The notes beneath the pieces were generated by a model. The model saw only the letters and a list, made by a program, of their open reading frames with translations. It had not been told where the DNA came from and did not search any database. Below, one piece after another: positions 19,078 to 27,821 of a stretch of 64,000 nt of DNA. Every line of letters starts with the position of its first letter. The stretch's first letter is position 1. The stretch is taken from positions 473,619 to 537,618 of the forward strand of contig NZ_KB905160.1 of assembly GCF_000378625.1 (NCBI RefSeq), read 5' to 3'. A program made the translations under genes and the position numbers. This stretch comes from Colwellia piezophila ATCC BAA-637 (GTDB taxonomy: Bacteria; Pseudomonadota; Gammaproteobacteria; Enterobacterales; Alteromonadaceae).

Positions 19078-21039
19078 ATGAATATACCTATGAAAAATTT
19101 ATTTAAACTGAGTCTTATTGGCCTAGTTGCTACCGGTTTAAGCGCTTGCAGTCAAAGTGATGCGACCAATACCCAAGGCGTTAAAGCCAGTACTGAGCAC
19201 GTTAAAGCCAATGTTCAAAGAAAGCCCAACATTGTACTCGTTATCACCGATGATCAAGGTTATGGTGATGTCGGTGTTTATCAAAATCCGGTAGTGAAAA
19301 CACCGCAAATAGATTTACTGCATGATCAAAGTGTACGCTTAACTAACTTCCATGTTTCACCAACCTGTTCGCCCACCAGAGCGGCATTGTTTTCTGGGCA
19401 AAACTCCCTGAAAGCAGGAATCTGGCATACCGTTATGGCACGCTCTATTTTAGACAGTAAACATTACACCTTAGCCGAGGCTTTGCGTGATAATGGTTAT
19501 AAAACCGGTTTGTTTGGTAAATGGCATTTAGGTGACAACTATCCTAACCGTCCGGAAGATCAAGGTTTTGATGAAGTATTAATGCATGGTGGTGGCGGTG
19601 TTGGTCAAACGCCTGATTATTGGGGCAATACCCAATTTGGCGATACTTACTTAAGAAATGGCAAGCCGGAAAAATTTGAGGATTATGCTACCAAGGTATG
19701 GTTTGACGAGGGCATTAAGTTCATTAAAGAAAATAAGGATAGACCCTTTTTTGCTTATATCTCCACCAATGCTCCGCATTCACCTTTTAGAGCACCAGCA
19801 GAGTATGTTGAACCTTATTTAAAAGAAGGTTTATCGCAAGCCGGAGCGCGTTATTTTGGCATGATTGCTTATCTTGATGAACAAGTAGGGCGCTTACGTG
19901 CGGAAATTGAAAAGGCCGGCATTAGCGATAATACCATTTTCATTTTTGCTACTGATAATGGCTCAACCATGAGTGATAGCCGTTTATTTGGCAAAGAAAA
20001 TATGCAAGCTTATCGTCAACGAGTAAAAGACGACCCTAAGTGGCAGTCATGGGTCTATAACGCGGGCATGAAAGGTTATAAAACCTCAATGTATGAAGGT
20101 GGTCACCGCGTACCTTTCTTTATCAGTTATCCTAATGGCAACCTAGGTCAGCCAAGAGATATTGATACGTTAACGACACACTATGATTTATATCCAACCT
20201 TGCTTGAGTTTGCGGGTATTGATGTAGAAAAAATAAAACAGCAACAAGAGCTAGATGGCCTAAGTTTAAAAGCTTTGTTTGAAGTAAAAGGTGATGAAGC
20301 TAAAGAAGCGGAAGTAAAACAAGCTTTCTTAAATCGTACCATCATGGTTACCAACCAACGCGTTGATGAGCCTAGTATTGAACGCCCTATGGTATTGATG
20401 ACGCAAAAGTGGCGCTATGTCACCAATGCTAAAGACTCAAAACGTAACCCTAAGAAAAAAGAGCAATTGTTTGATATTGCTAATGACCCGCATCAAGACC
20501 ATGATGTCAGTACTCAGTATCCTGGGGTTATTGCTGATTTTCGTTTGCAGCTAAAACAAGTTTGGCAAGATAACAGTATCCGTTTTGGTACTCGTCAGCT
20601 TATTGTGGTTGGCAGTGACCATGAAAATCCAACGCGATTGAACGGCATGGACTGGATTGATGCACCAACAACGTTCAGTGTTCCTGTTTACCCTGGTTTT
20701 AAACCATTACATGAAGAAAATCAGCGTAATGCTTGGTTAAATAAAGAGCAGCAATTCAAACCACTACCTTGGTCGTTAACCGCAGAACAAACCGCAAAGT
20801 ATCAAATTTCCGGTTACCTTTGGGATAAACCGGCAGGAAAACCGGTTGAACGTAAGTTTATTTTTGTCAAAATAAACGACATCGTGCATCGCGGCGTAGT
20901 TTATAGCAATGCCAATGGTGGTGAAGTTGAGCTGCCGTTAATGAAAGGGCCTTTTAAAATGAAAGTGTGGTTTTCTGATGATGAAAAAGGTTTGGCAGAT
21001 CAACTAGCGGCTATATATGTTTACGTGAAGCGTATTTAG
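19078..21039 (+). CDS. Sulfatase lipoprotein with C-terminal extension
   Basis: 653 residues, longer than the ~500 usual in this locus. Lipobox LSAC with Cys24. Motifs: DD at 58-59 (VITDDQGYGD), CSPTR with Cys97, GKWHLGDNYPNRPEDQGFDE, and ATDNGSTMSDS. The region after about residue 500 is a beta-rich extension (PLPWSLTAEQTAKYQISGYLW...) without recognisable catalytic motifs, perhaps substrate binding. A second in-frame ATG lies four codons downstream. Second gene of a two-sulfatase transcript, ended by the strong terminator at 21134. Confidence 0.9.
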   Translation: MNIPMKNLFKLSLIGLVATGLSACSQSDATNTQGVKASTEHVKANVQRKPNIVLVITDDQGYGDVGVYQNPVVKTPQIDLLHDQSVRLTNFHVSPTCSPTRAALFSGQNSLKAGIWHTVMARSILDSKHYTLAEALRDNGYKTGLFGKWHLGDNYPNRPEDQGFDEVLMHGGGGVGQTPDYWGNTQFGDTYLRNGKPEKFEDYATKVWFDEGIKFIKENKDRPFFAYISTNAPHSPFRAPAEYVEPYLKEGLSQAGARYFGMIAYLDEQVGRLRAEIEKAGISDNTIFIFATDNGSTMSDSRLFGKENMQAYRQRVKDDPKWQSWVYNAGMKGYKTSMYEGGHRVPFFISYPNGNLGQPRDIDTLTTHYDLYPTLLEFAGIDVEKIKQQQELDGLSLKALFEVKGDEAKEAEVKQAFLNRTIMVTNQRVDEPSIERPMVLMTQKWRYVTNAKDSKRNPKKKEQLFDIANDPHQDHDVSTQYPGVIADFRLQLKQVWQDNSIRFGTRQLIVVGSDHENPTRLNGMDWIDAPTTFSVPVYPGFKPLHEENQRNAWLNKEQQFKPLPWSLTAEQTAKYQISGYLWDKPAGKPVERKFIFVKINDIVHRGVVYSNANGGEVELPLMKGPFKMKVWFSDDEKGLADQLAAIYVYVKRI

Positions 21040-21133
21040 CTTAATTTAATATTCATCCTCTTTATATTAGGTGAATATCATTAAGTGAACATCGGGCTAA
21101 CGGCTCGTTAAGCTTTTCTGAATAAGGCTAGCC

Positions 21134-21174
21134 AAACGGCAAATAATAGTTAATATTATTTGCCGTTTTTTTTT
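21134..21174 (+). terminator. Strong rho-independent terminator
   Basis: AAACGGCAAATAAT pairs with ATTATTTGCCGTTT across a seven-base loop, then a run of T. It closes the sulfatase pair ending at 21039. Confidence 0.9.
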
Positions 21175-21294
21175 GCTAATACCGTTGTAATAATGCATCT
21201 AAAGCTGAATTACGGCTGCGGTCAAATTATACCAATAATCTTTACTCTTATTTACACTCACCATATTGACTTGTTAGTTAACTACTCGTAATAT

Positions 21295-21323
21295 CGTGTA
21301 TATTCTATATATAAAAATACACG
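21295..21323. promoter_or_regulatory. Palindromic operator candidate upstream of sulfatase
   Basis: A 29-base site begins CGTGTAT and ends ATACACG, a perfect 7-base inverted repeat around an AT-rich core (TATATATA). It lies 69 bases before the GTG start at 21392. It is the most symmetrical member of the shared motif set. The regulator is not encoded in this window. Confidence 0.5.
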
Positions 21324-21391
21324 TGGTTTGGGGGTTAAACCTTTCACTTGGTATTTATAATTACCCATTAAGTTTAACTACGGAGTAAATT

Positions 21392-22849
21392 GTGAACACA
21401 AAACTTATTTCCATAAAGAGTCTTGTCTCTATTGTCATCATACTGTCGAGTTCTCTATACGCACAATTTGCTACCGCTAAAGACGTTAAACAACCGAACA
21501 TACTGTTTATATTACTTGATGATATAGGTAAAGAATGGATCAGTGCATATGGCGCCCAAGGCATTGAAACACCCAATATCGATGCTTTAGCTAAATCAGG
21601 TATGCGTTTTGACAACTCCTATGCTAATCCTCAATGTACACCAACACGTATTTCATTTTTAACCGGTCAATATCCTTATCGCAATGGTTGGGTTAATCAT
21701 TGGGATGCTCCGCGTTGGGGACATGGTTATTACGATTGGCAGAATAACCCTAGCATTGCTCGAGTAATGCAAAGTGCTGGTTATGCGACAGCCGTTGCCG
21801 GTAAATGGCAAGTGAATGACTTCCGTTTACAGCCCGATGCCATGGTTAAACACGGCTTTGATGAATATTTAATGTGGACAGGTTACGAAGAAGGCAATGA
21901 ACCCAGTAAAAAACGTTATTGGAACCCTTATTTACACGGTAAAAATGGCAGTAAAACCTACCCAGGAAAATATAGCGAAGATTTATTCTCAGACTTCTTA
22001 CTTGATTTTATCGAAACTAACGGCGCAAAAAATAAACCTTGGTTTGCTTATTATGCGATGAACTTACCCCATGGGCCATTAGAAGTAACACCCCATGAAC
22101 CTTACGCCAAGACAAAATATGAAAAGCATAGAGCCGCAGTACGTTACGCAGATTTTATTTTAGCGAAAATGCTTAAAGGTCTAGAAAAAAGTGGTCAACG
22201 TGACAATACCATTGTGGTGTGGACTACAGATAACGGCACCGCTGGCGTTACCGGTCTTCGCAATGGTCGTAAGGTTAGAGGGGCAAAACTAAAAACTACG
22301 GAGCCAGGGGTTAACTTACCCTTTATTGTCAATTCACCTAAGTTAGTGCCACAAGGTGTAGTTACCGATGCGTTAGTGGATATTAGCGATTTATTACCAA
22401 CCTTTGCCGAACTTGGCGGTGCTGAATTGCCGAAAGAATATACCTTCGATGGTAGCTCTTTTGCACCGCTCATCTTGGGTAAAAGTGACGATTCAAAACG
22501 AACGTGGATCATGGCCATGGGTGGTAGAAATAATGCCCAAGTATCAGAAAACGGTATTGAAAATGCGTGGCATTTCCGTGACCGAGTTTTTCGCGATAAA
22601 CAGTTCAAACTTTATGTTAATCCAACCAACAACCGTGACTATGAAAAATTAGTGGATGTACTTAATGATCCAGAAGAAAAAATCAACTTAATTAACAGCA
22701 AAGATCCGAAAGTGCAACAAGCCTTAGAAAAATTAGCTGCTGCTGCGCAAAGCATGCCTAATAAAGATAATGATCCCACCTATAACAAAATACCGGTAAA
22801 TAGCTGGGATGTGCCGGTCAGTGTTAAATCACAAAGCTGGAAGCAATAA
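21392..22849 (+). CDS. Secreted S1-family sulfatase, GTG start
   Basis: 485 residues. The start is GTG at 21392 with CGGAG seven bases upstream. A signal peptide ends near residue 29 (AQFATA). Motifs: DD at 43-44 (LLDDIGKEWISAYG), CTPTR with Cys82, AGKWQ in place of the usual GKWH, and TTDNGTAG. The replacement of His by Gln in GKW(H) is unusual, because that His is part of the sulfatase active site, so activity or specificity may be altered. The N-terminal block DD-GKEWISAY is shared with the sulfatase relic at 48391-48645. Likely a single-gene transcript under the 21295 operator candidate. Confidence 0.87.
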   Translation: MNTKLISIKSLVSIVIILSSSLYAQFATAKDVKQPNILFILLDDIGKEWISAYGAQGIETPNIDALAKSGMRFDNSYANPQCTPTRISFLTGQYPYRNGWVNHWDAPRWGHGYYDWQNNPSIARVMQSAGYATAVAGKWQVNDFRLQPDAMVKHGFDEYLMWTGYEEGNEPSKKRYWNPYLHGKNGSKTYPGKYSEDLFSDFLLDFIETNGAKNKPWFAYYAMNLPHGPLEVTPHEPYAKTKYEKHRAAVRYADFILAKMLKGLEKSGQRDNTIVVWTTDNGTAGVTGLRNGRKVRGAKLKTTEPGVNLPFIVNSPKLVPQGVVTDALVDISDLLPTFAELGGAELPKEYTFDGSSFAPLILGKSDDSKRTWIMAMGGRNNAQVSENGIENAWHFRDRVFRDKQFKLYVNPTNNRDYEKLVDVLNDPEEKINLINSKDPKVQQALEKLAAAAQSMPNKDNDPTYNKIPVNSWDVPVSVKSQSWKQ

Positions 22850-22853
22850 GCTT

Positions 22854-23117
22854 TATACCCGTTACCAATCAAAGTGCAGGATTTCAGTGGGAATTAAAAG
22901 GGCTTTAGGCAAGGAAAATAATTTAAGCATAGTCATTCTATGGTTTGATTATTTAATGCGGTATAAAGTCATTTTAAACCCATCGAAGAAGCGTTTGAGC
23001 AACATCACTTCATCGTTGCTGTGACTTATAATGGAACAACCATTATTTCATCACAGCGCCTCGAATTGAAATTGCTCAAGCACTCTGAAACATGCATCTT
23101 GAATGGTCACGGGTATA
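22854..23117. mobile_element. MITE-like element with ~25-bp imperfect terminal inverted repeats
   Basis: The left end starts TATACCCGTTACCAATCAA (22854 on) and the right end, read in reverse, starts TATACCCGTGACCATTCAA (from 23117). The arms match at about 21 of 25 positions. The 264-bp interior has no credible gene. It fills almost all of the gap between the sulfatase and the Tat-type GH29. Confidence 0.65.
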
Positions 23118-23148
23118 GGTCTTTAGGAATAGAAATAGGAACAAAAGT

Positions 23149-24378
23149 ATGAAAAAAATATCACGTCGTAATTTTATCCAGATGGCTGGCGTAGGCGCAG
23201 CATCACTGACACTGCCGAGCTTATTATCAGGCTGCGGCGTTGAAAAAACAAACAGTTCACTGTTACTACCAAGTTACTTAAAAGGTTATGAAGCGCAATA
23301 TGCGCAAGATCCTAGACAAGCCGCATTAACTTGGTTTAAAGAAGCTGGCTTTGGTTTGTTTTTACATTACGGTTTATATTCAAACCTTGGCGGTGAGTAT
23401 AAAGGTAAAAAAATTGTCAATAAACACAAACCCGATCATGCAATTGCCGAATGGATCCAATGGCATGGAAAAATTGATGTTGCCGAATATGCACTGTTGA
23501 AGGAGCAATTTACTGCCGCGCATTTTGATGCCGATTATATTACCGACTTAGCCTTGGCTGCCGGTATGAAGTACATCAATATTACTACCCGTCATCACGA
23601 CAGTTTCTGTTTGTTTGACAGTAAATATACCGATTTTAATAGTGTTAACTCTCCTGCACGACGTGATTTAGTGGCTGAGCTGTCTGAACAATGTCAGCAA
23701 AAAGGTCTAGGGCTTTTCCTCTATTACTCTCACGGTCGTGATTGGAAACATCCACACGCACCGAGTAACCGTGATTGGGGGGTTACCGCTCGTCCACGTT
23801 ATGAAAATCAGCAGGCTGAATATTTGGCGGAAGGTGAAGAAAATTTAGCTATTTATGCCGAGTTTATGCAAAACCAAGTCACCGAGTTATTAACTAACTA
23901 TGGGCCTATCGCCGGTATCTGGTTAGATGGTGAAGGTGTGCCAAAACAGTTTGCTAAAAAATACGATAAAAAACATGGCGGCGGTGGTTTAGCCAAAGCC
24001 ATTGAGTTACTTAAAGTGAATGAGCTTTATGAGAAAATTCGAGCTACTCAGCCTAATACCTTAATTTCTTATAAAAAAGGTTTAACCGGCACGGAAGACT
24101 TTGTTGCGCCTGAGCGTAAAGGTTTTGGTTTAGATGGTGGTGGCAAGCCAATGGAAATTTGTTCAACCTTGCAAGCGCATAGTTGGGGCTTTAATAAATT
24201 TACCCCGCACCGTTTAAATGCCGAGCAGGTGTTGGAAACTTACAATCAAGCGCAAAATATGGGCGCCAACTTATTGCTCAACTCTGGCCCTATGGGCGAT
24301 GGCCGTATTGTTAAAGAAGAAGCAGAAACGTTAAAAAAAGTGGGTGAGTTATTACGCCAACAAAGACGTGCTACATAG
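23149..24378 (+). CDS. GH29-family enzyme with Tat-type lipoprotein signal
   Basis: 409 residues, shorter than the other GH29 proteins here because it lacks the C-terminal beta-sandwich. The N-terminus SRRNFIQ followed by LLSGC (Cys29) combines a twin-arginine motif with a lipobox. This implies export in folded form and membrane anchoring. GH29-like motifs: FGLFLHYGLYSNLGG (68-82, HYG instead of HWG), ITTRHHDSFCLFDS (145-158), LFLYYSHGRDW, and nucleophile block IAGIWLDGEG with Asp260. The later MEICSTLQAHSWGF segment is kept. AGGAAC precedes the start. It is a divergent GH29 member whose sugar specificity may differ from its neighbours. Confidence 0.85.
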   Translation: MKKISRRNFIQMAGVGAASLTLPSLLSGCGVEKTNSSLLLPSYLKGYEAQYAQDPRQAALTWFKEAGFGLFLHYGLYSNLGGEYKGKKIVNKHKPDHAIAEWIQWHGKIDVAEYALLKEQFTAAHFDADYITDLALAAGMKYINITTRHHDSFCLFDSKYTDFNSVNSPARRDLVAELSEQCQQKGLGLFLYYSHGRDWKHPHAPSNRDWGVTARPRYENQQAEYLAEGEENLAIYAEFMQNQVTELLTNYGPIAGIWLDGEGVPKQFAKKYDKKHGGGGLAKAIELLKVNELYEKIRATQPNTLISYKKGLTGTEDFVAPERKGFGLDGGGKPMEICSTLQAHSWGFNKFTPHRLNAEQVLETYNQAQNMGANLLLNSGPMGDGRIVKEEAETLKKVGELLRQQRRAT

Positions 24379-24504
24379 CTAGGCCATATAAACCGGCTAC
24401 ACCGTTGGTGAAGAGATAATACTTATAGATAGTTAACTGGCTGTTAATTATCTATAAATTAAAGAATTTAATATTTAGCAAACTTAGTGATATAGGAATG
24501 AATT

Positions 24505-25344
24505 ATGAAATTAGTACGATTTGGTGCACCAGGCCAAGAAAAACCCGGTTTAATCGATAAAGACGGTAAGTTACGTGATTTATCAGCAATCGTCAGCGAT
24601 ATTGACAGTAAGTTATTAGGTGGTGGCGGTCTTGCACAACTTAAAACCATTGATGAAACATCTTTACCTTTAGTTGCCGGCGAGCAGCGTTTTGGCAAAC
24701 CTATTGCCATGGTTGGTAAATGTATTTGTGTTGGTTTGAACTATGCCGACCATGCAGCAGAGTCAGGTATGGAAGTACCTTCTGAGCCAGTATTATTTGC
24801 TAAAGCGACTTCGTCGTTACAAGGCGCAAATGATGTAGTTATTTTACCTCCAGGATCAGAAAAGTCTGACTGGGAAGTAGAACTTGCCGTGGTTATCGGT
24901 AAAGAAGCCCGTTATGTTTCAGAAGAAGATGCCATGGACCATGTCGCCGGTTTATGTGTGATGAATGATTTGTCTGAACGCGCTTTCCAACTTGAAAAAG
25001 AAGGTCAGTGGATGAAAGGTAAAGGTTGTGACACCTTTGGCCCCTTAGGCCCTTACCTAGTGACTACCGATGAAGTAGGTGATGGTAATAACCGTAAAAT
25101 TTGGTTAGAAGTGAACGGTAAACGTGTACAAGATGGCAATACCAATACCATGGTTTATAAAGTGCCATTTTTAGTCAGTTATATTAGCCAGTTTATGAGT
25201 TTACAGCCGGGTGACGTTATCAGCACAGGTACACCACCAGGTGTTGGTTTAGGTTTTAACCCGCCAATTTACCTTAAAAAAGGTGATGTTATGCGCTTAG
25301 GTATTGAAGGCCTAGGCGAGCAGCAACAAACAGTTAAGCTGTAA
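24505..25344 (+). CDS. Fumarylacetoacetase-fold hydrolase, candidate 2,4-diketo-3-deoxy-L-fuconate hydrolase
   Basis: 279 residues, cytoplasmic (no signal). The FAH fold is clear: VGLNYADHAAESG (76-88), metal ligands in SDWEVELAVVIG (Glu124, Glu126) and Asp155 in VMNDLSERA, then STGTPPGVGLG. Members of this family in the non-phosphorylating L-fucose and L-rhamnose routes split 2,4-diketo-3-deoxy sugar acids into pyruvate and lactate; others act on ureidoglycolate-type or aromatic acids. In a fucosidase locus the L-fucose role is the natural reading, but this is inference. The fuconate dehydratase and 2-keto-3-deoxyfuconate dehydrogenase that should precede it were not found in the window. Confidence 0.8.
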   Translation: MKLVRFGAPGQEKPGLIDKDGKLRDLSAIVSDIDSKLLGGGGLAQLKTIDETSLPLVAGEQRFGKPIAMVGKCICVGLNYADHAAESGMEVPSEPVLFAKATSSLQGANDVVILPPGSEKSDWEVELAVVIGKEARYVSEEDAMDHVAGLCVMNDLSERAFQLEKEGQWMKGKGCDTFGPLGPYLVTTDEVGDGNNRKIWLEVNGKRVQDGNTNTMVYKVPFLVSYISQFMSLQPGDVISTGTPPGVGLGFNPPIYLKKGDVMRLGIEGLGEQQQTVKL

Positions 25345-25371
25345 AACAACACCTAAAGCATTTTAAACTTT

Positions 25372-25409
25372 AGCTCTTAAATTATTCCCCTAGTTTAAGA
25401 GCTTTATTT
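25372..25409 (+). terminator. Rho-independent terminator after the FAH-fold hydrolase gene
   Basis: AGCTCTTAAA (25372-25381) pairs with TTTAAGAGCT (25394-25403), followed by TTATTTT. Confidence 0.8.
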
Positions 25410-25411
25410 TA

Positions 25412-25610
25412 CATGACTATGTAGTTTACTCAGGAACTATTTGTAAACGTCATCTTCGAAGTATCTGATCGAAGATCCATTGCTCTTTATACACTGGATT
25501 CAGGACAATAAGCTCAGGATAATGTGCTCCTGCATTATCTAATAATTCACATCCATGTGACGTCTGCATTGTCTAATAAGTGCCATCCTTAGCCAAGTGC
25601 ATAGGTATGT
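25412..25610. repeat. Dispersed intergenic element, family A, copy 2
   Basis: Longest copy of the family seen at 13453-13643 and, inverted, at 33072-33213. Ends read ACATGACTATGTAG and GCATAGGTATGT, roughly inverted. It contains an internal short duplication around CAGGACAATAAGCTC / CAGGATAATGTGCTC. No gene inside. Confidence 0.75.
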
Positions 25611-25664
25611 TTTGTTAACTACTGGTCGCCAATATGCGGCTATCAATCAAGAAAAAGACAATAA

Positions 25665-27800
25665 ATGACCATGATAAATATAAAAATAAAAAATATCGTT
25701 ATTTTAACTGTCTTGTTGTCAGTCATTACCGCATGTAGCAATAAAACAACACCAGTTCAAAAGCAACCAACAAAGCCGTTAGCACGTGCTACTTGGATAG
25801 CGCCAGAATTAGAAACTGACCAGCAAAGAAACGAACGTATGGCATGGTGGCGAGCAGCGCGCTTTGGCCTATTTATCCATTGGGGCGTTTACTCTGTACC
25901 CGCAGGTGTTTACCAAGACAAGCCTGCTGCAGCTGAATGGATCATGTTACGTTCCCAAATTCCTGTTGATGATTATAAAGCCTACGCAACAGATTTTAAT
26001 CCACAAAAGTATGATGCTGAAAAGTGGGTACTTGCCGCTAAAAATGCCGGCATGAAATACATTATTATTACCGCTAAACACCATGACGGTTTTGCTCTTT
26101 ACGACTCTAAAGTAACAGATTGGGATGTGGTTGACGCTTCCCCTTATGGCAAAGACTTACTTAAACCCTTGGCAGAAGCGGCACGTAAACATGGCATCAA
26201 GTTAGGGTTTTATTATTCACAGGCCCAAGACTGGGTACATGCGGGTGGTGCAAAACATAAACATGTGCAATGGGATGCCAAGCAAAAAGGCTCTTTTAAT
26301 CAATACATTAATGACATAGCTGCGCCACAAGTCAAAGAAATCTTATCTAACTATGGTGATATCGCGGTGTTGTGGTTCGATACGCCAGTAGGCGTACGCC
26401 AAGCTCATGTTAAGCAGTTTTATCAACATCTCGCTTTGCAACCCGACATAATCACCAATAATCGTCTTGGTGGTGGAGCACTAGGTGATACGGTGACGCC
26501 TGAGCAGTATATTCCGGCTTTAGGCATTCCAGGCCATGATTGGGAAACGTGTATGACCATGAATAATTCGTGGGGTTATCGAAGCAATGATCAACAGTGG
26601 AAATCTTCCTCAGAGCTTATCCATAAACTTGGCGATATTGCCAGTAAAGGCGGTAACTTCCTGCTTAATGTAGGTCCCACCGCGCAAGGTGAAATTCCAG
26701 CTCAGTCGTTAGTTTTACTCGATGATATCGGTCAGTGGATGAAGATAAACAGCGAAGCTATCTATGGCACAGAACAAAGTGTCTTTACTTTTCTTGATTG
26801 GGGCAGAGTAACCCAAAAAACCTTAGCCAATGGTAATACGCGTTTATATTTACATGTTTGGCATTGGCCACAGAGCCGTCAATTAACGCTACCGCTGAGC
26901 AACCAAGTCGTTGATAGTTTTTTACTTGCTAACCAAGCTAATCAAGTTGGACTTAAAGTGACCACTACTGCGGACGGTAAAATACTGATGTTACCAAAGC
27001 AGGCTCCCGATAAAGTAAGTTCAGTGATTGTACTTGATATTGTCGGTAAGCCTCAGTTAACTCAAAACCGCTTTAACCAACCACTTAACAATGGCCAGTA
27101 TATTCTCGATACGAGCAGAGTGATGTTACATAACCATTTAGGTAGTCATATGTTTATTGTTGACAGTGAACATGGTGTTGCCAATGATGACAGTGATTCT
27201 AGCAATGAAAGTGCTAAAAGTGCTACCAACGCAAGCAGTGCTACCAATGCAAGCCGTGCTAAACAGACTAAAATTAGTCAATGGCAAATTAAGCCGGGTC
27301 GTAAAGCCGAAGCATGGATTGAGTGGCAAGTGGAATTTCAGCAAGTAGGTCAATATCAACTAAGCAGTTTACTAAGCAGCGATATTGAAAACAGCCAAGC
27401 AATAAAAGCTATTGTTGAGTATTTAGGCGTTGATGAAAGTCAGTTAAAGAAACTTTATAACAAACGCGGTCGGGTGATTTCCCCTAAAGGACAAGCCTTA
27501 ACGATAACTACGGCTAATGTTAGTAAACAGCCTTATAGCGTTGACTTTGGTGTTATCAATATAAGTAAACCGGGTATTTATCGTTTGGCCTTATTACCTG
27601 TTGAAAGGCCTATTGAAAGTCCTGTAGAAAAGCCGGTAAAAAAACAGAAAAACAATAACTCAGCCGATATGGGGCTTGTTGCCTCAGGTAAAGGTTGGCT
27701 TGGTCCGGATGTTTATCATCTTAGCGTTAATCCAATTAAAGCCATTAAATCCGTCAACGAAAAATTAACCGTTAAACGAGCATTAGTCTCTAGTTTGTAA
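25665..27800 (+). CDS. GH29 lipoprotein with C-terminal beta-rich domains
   Basis: 711 residues, the longest GH29 here. Lipobox ITAC with Cys24. GH29 motifs: RFGLFIHWGVYSVPAG (66-81), ITAKHHDGFALYDSKV (135-150), GIKLGFYYSQ, nucleophile block IAVLWFDTPV with Asp239, HDWETCMTMNNSWGY, and GGNFLLNVGPTAQG. Beyond the catalytic part are a beta-domain, a Ser/Asn/Ala-rich linker around DNA 27185-27265, and a C-terminal module resembling that of the 15441-17318 protein. The beta-helix gene starts 21 bases downstream, so GH29, beta-helix and probably the next GH29 form an operon. Likely membrane-anchored, removing terminal alpha-L-fucose or alpha-L-galactose. Confidence 0.9.
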   Translation: MTMINIKIKNIVILTVLLSVITACSNKTTPVQKQPTKPLARATWIAPELETDQQRNERMAWWRAARFGLFIHWGVYSVPAGVYQDKPAAAEWIMLRSQIPVDDYKAYATDFNPQKYDAEKWVLAAKNAGMKYIIITAKHHDGFALYDSKVTDWDVVDASPYGKDLLKPLAEAARKHGIKLGFYYSQAQDWVHAGGAKHKHVQWDAKQKGSFNQYINDIAAPQVKEILSNYGDIAVLWFDTPVGVRQAHVKQFYQHLALQPDIITNNRLGGGALGDTVTPEQYIPALGIPGHDWETCMTMNNSWGYRSNDQQWKSSSELIHKLGDIASKGGNFLLNVGPTAQGEIPAQSLVLLDDIGQWMKINSEAIYGTEQSVFTFLDWGRVTQKTLANGNTRLYLHVWHWPQSRQLTLPLSNQVVDSFLLANQANQVGLKVTTTADGKILMLPKQAPDKVSSVIVLDIVGKPQLTQNRFNQPLNNGQYILDTSRVMLHNHLGSHMFIVDSEHGVANDDSDSSNESAKSATNASSATNASRAKQTKISQWQIKPGRKAEAWIEWQVEFQQVGQYQLSSLLSSDIENSQAIKAIVEYLGVDESQLKKLYNKRGRVISPKGQALTITTANVSKQPYSVDFGVINISKPGIYRLALLPVERPIESPVEKPVKKQKNNNSADMGLVASGKGWLGPDVYHLSVNPIKAIKSVNEKLTVKRALVSSL

Positions 27801-27821
27801 TATAAAATAACGAGTATTCCT

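Noticed and set aside
22195..22608. 137-codon minus-strand open frame
   Set aside because: Entirely antisense within a clear sulfatase gene and without recognisable protein features.
24505..25344. Ureidoglycolate lyase
   Set aside because: The fold family includes it, but no purine-degradation gene is near and the context is L-sugar breakdown.
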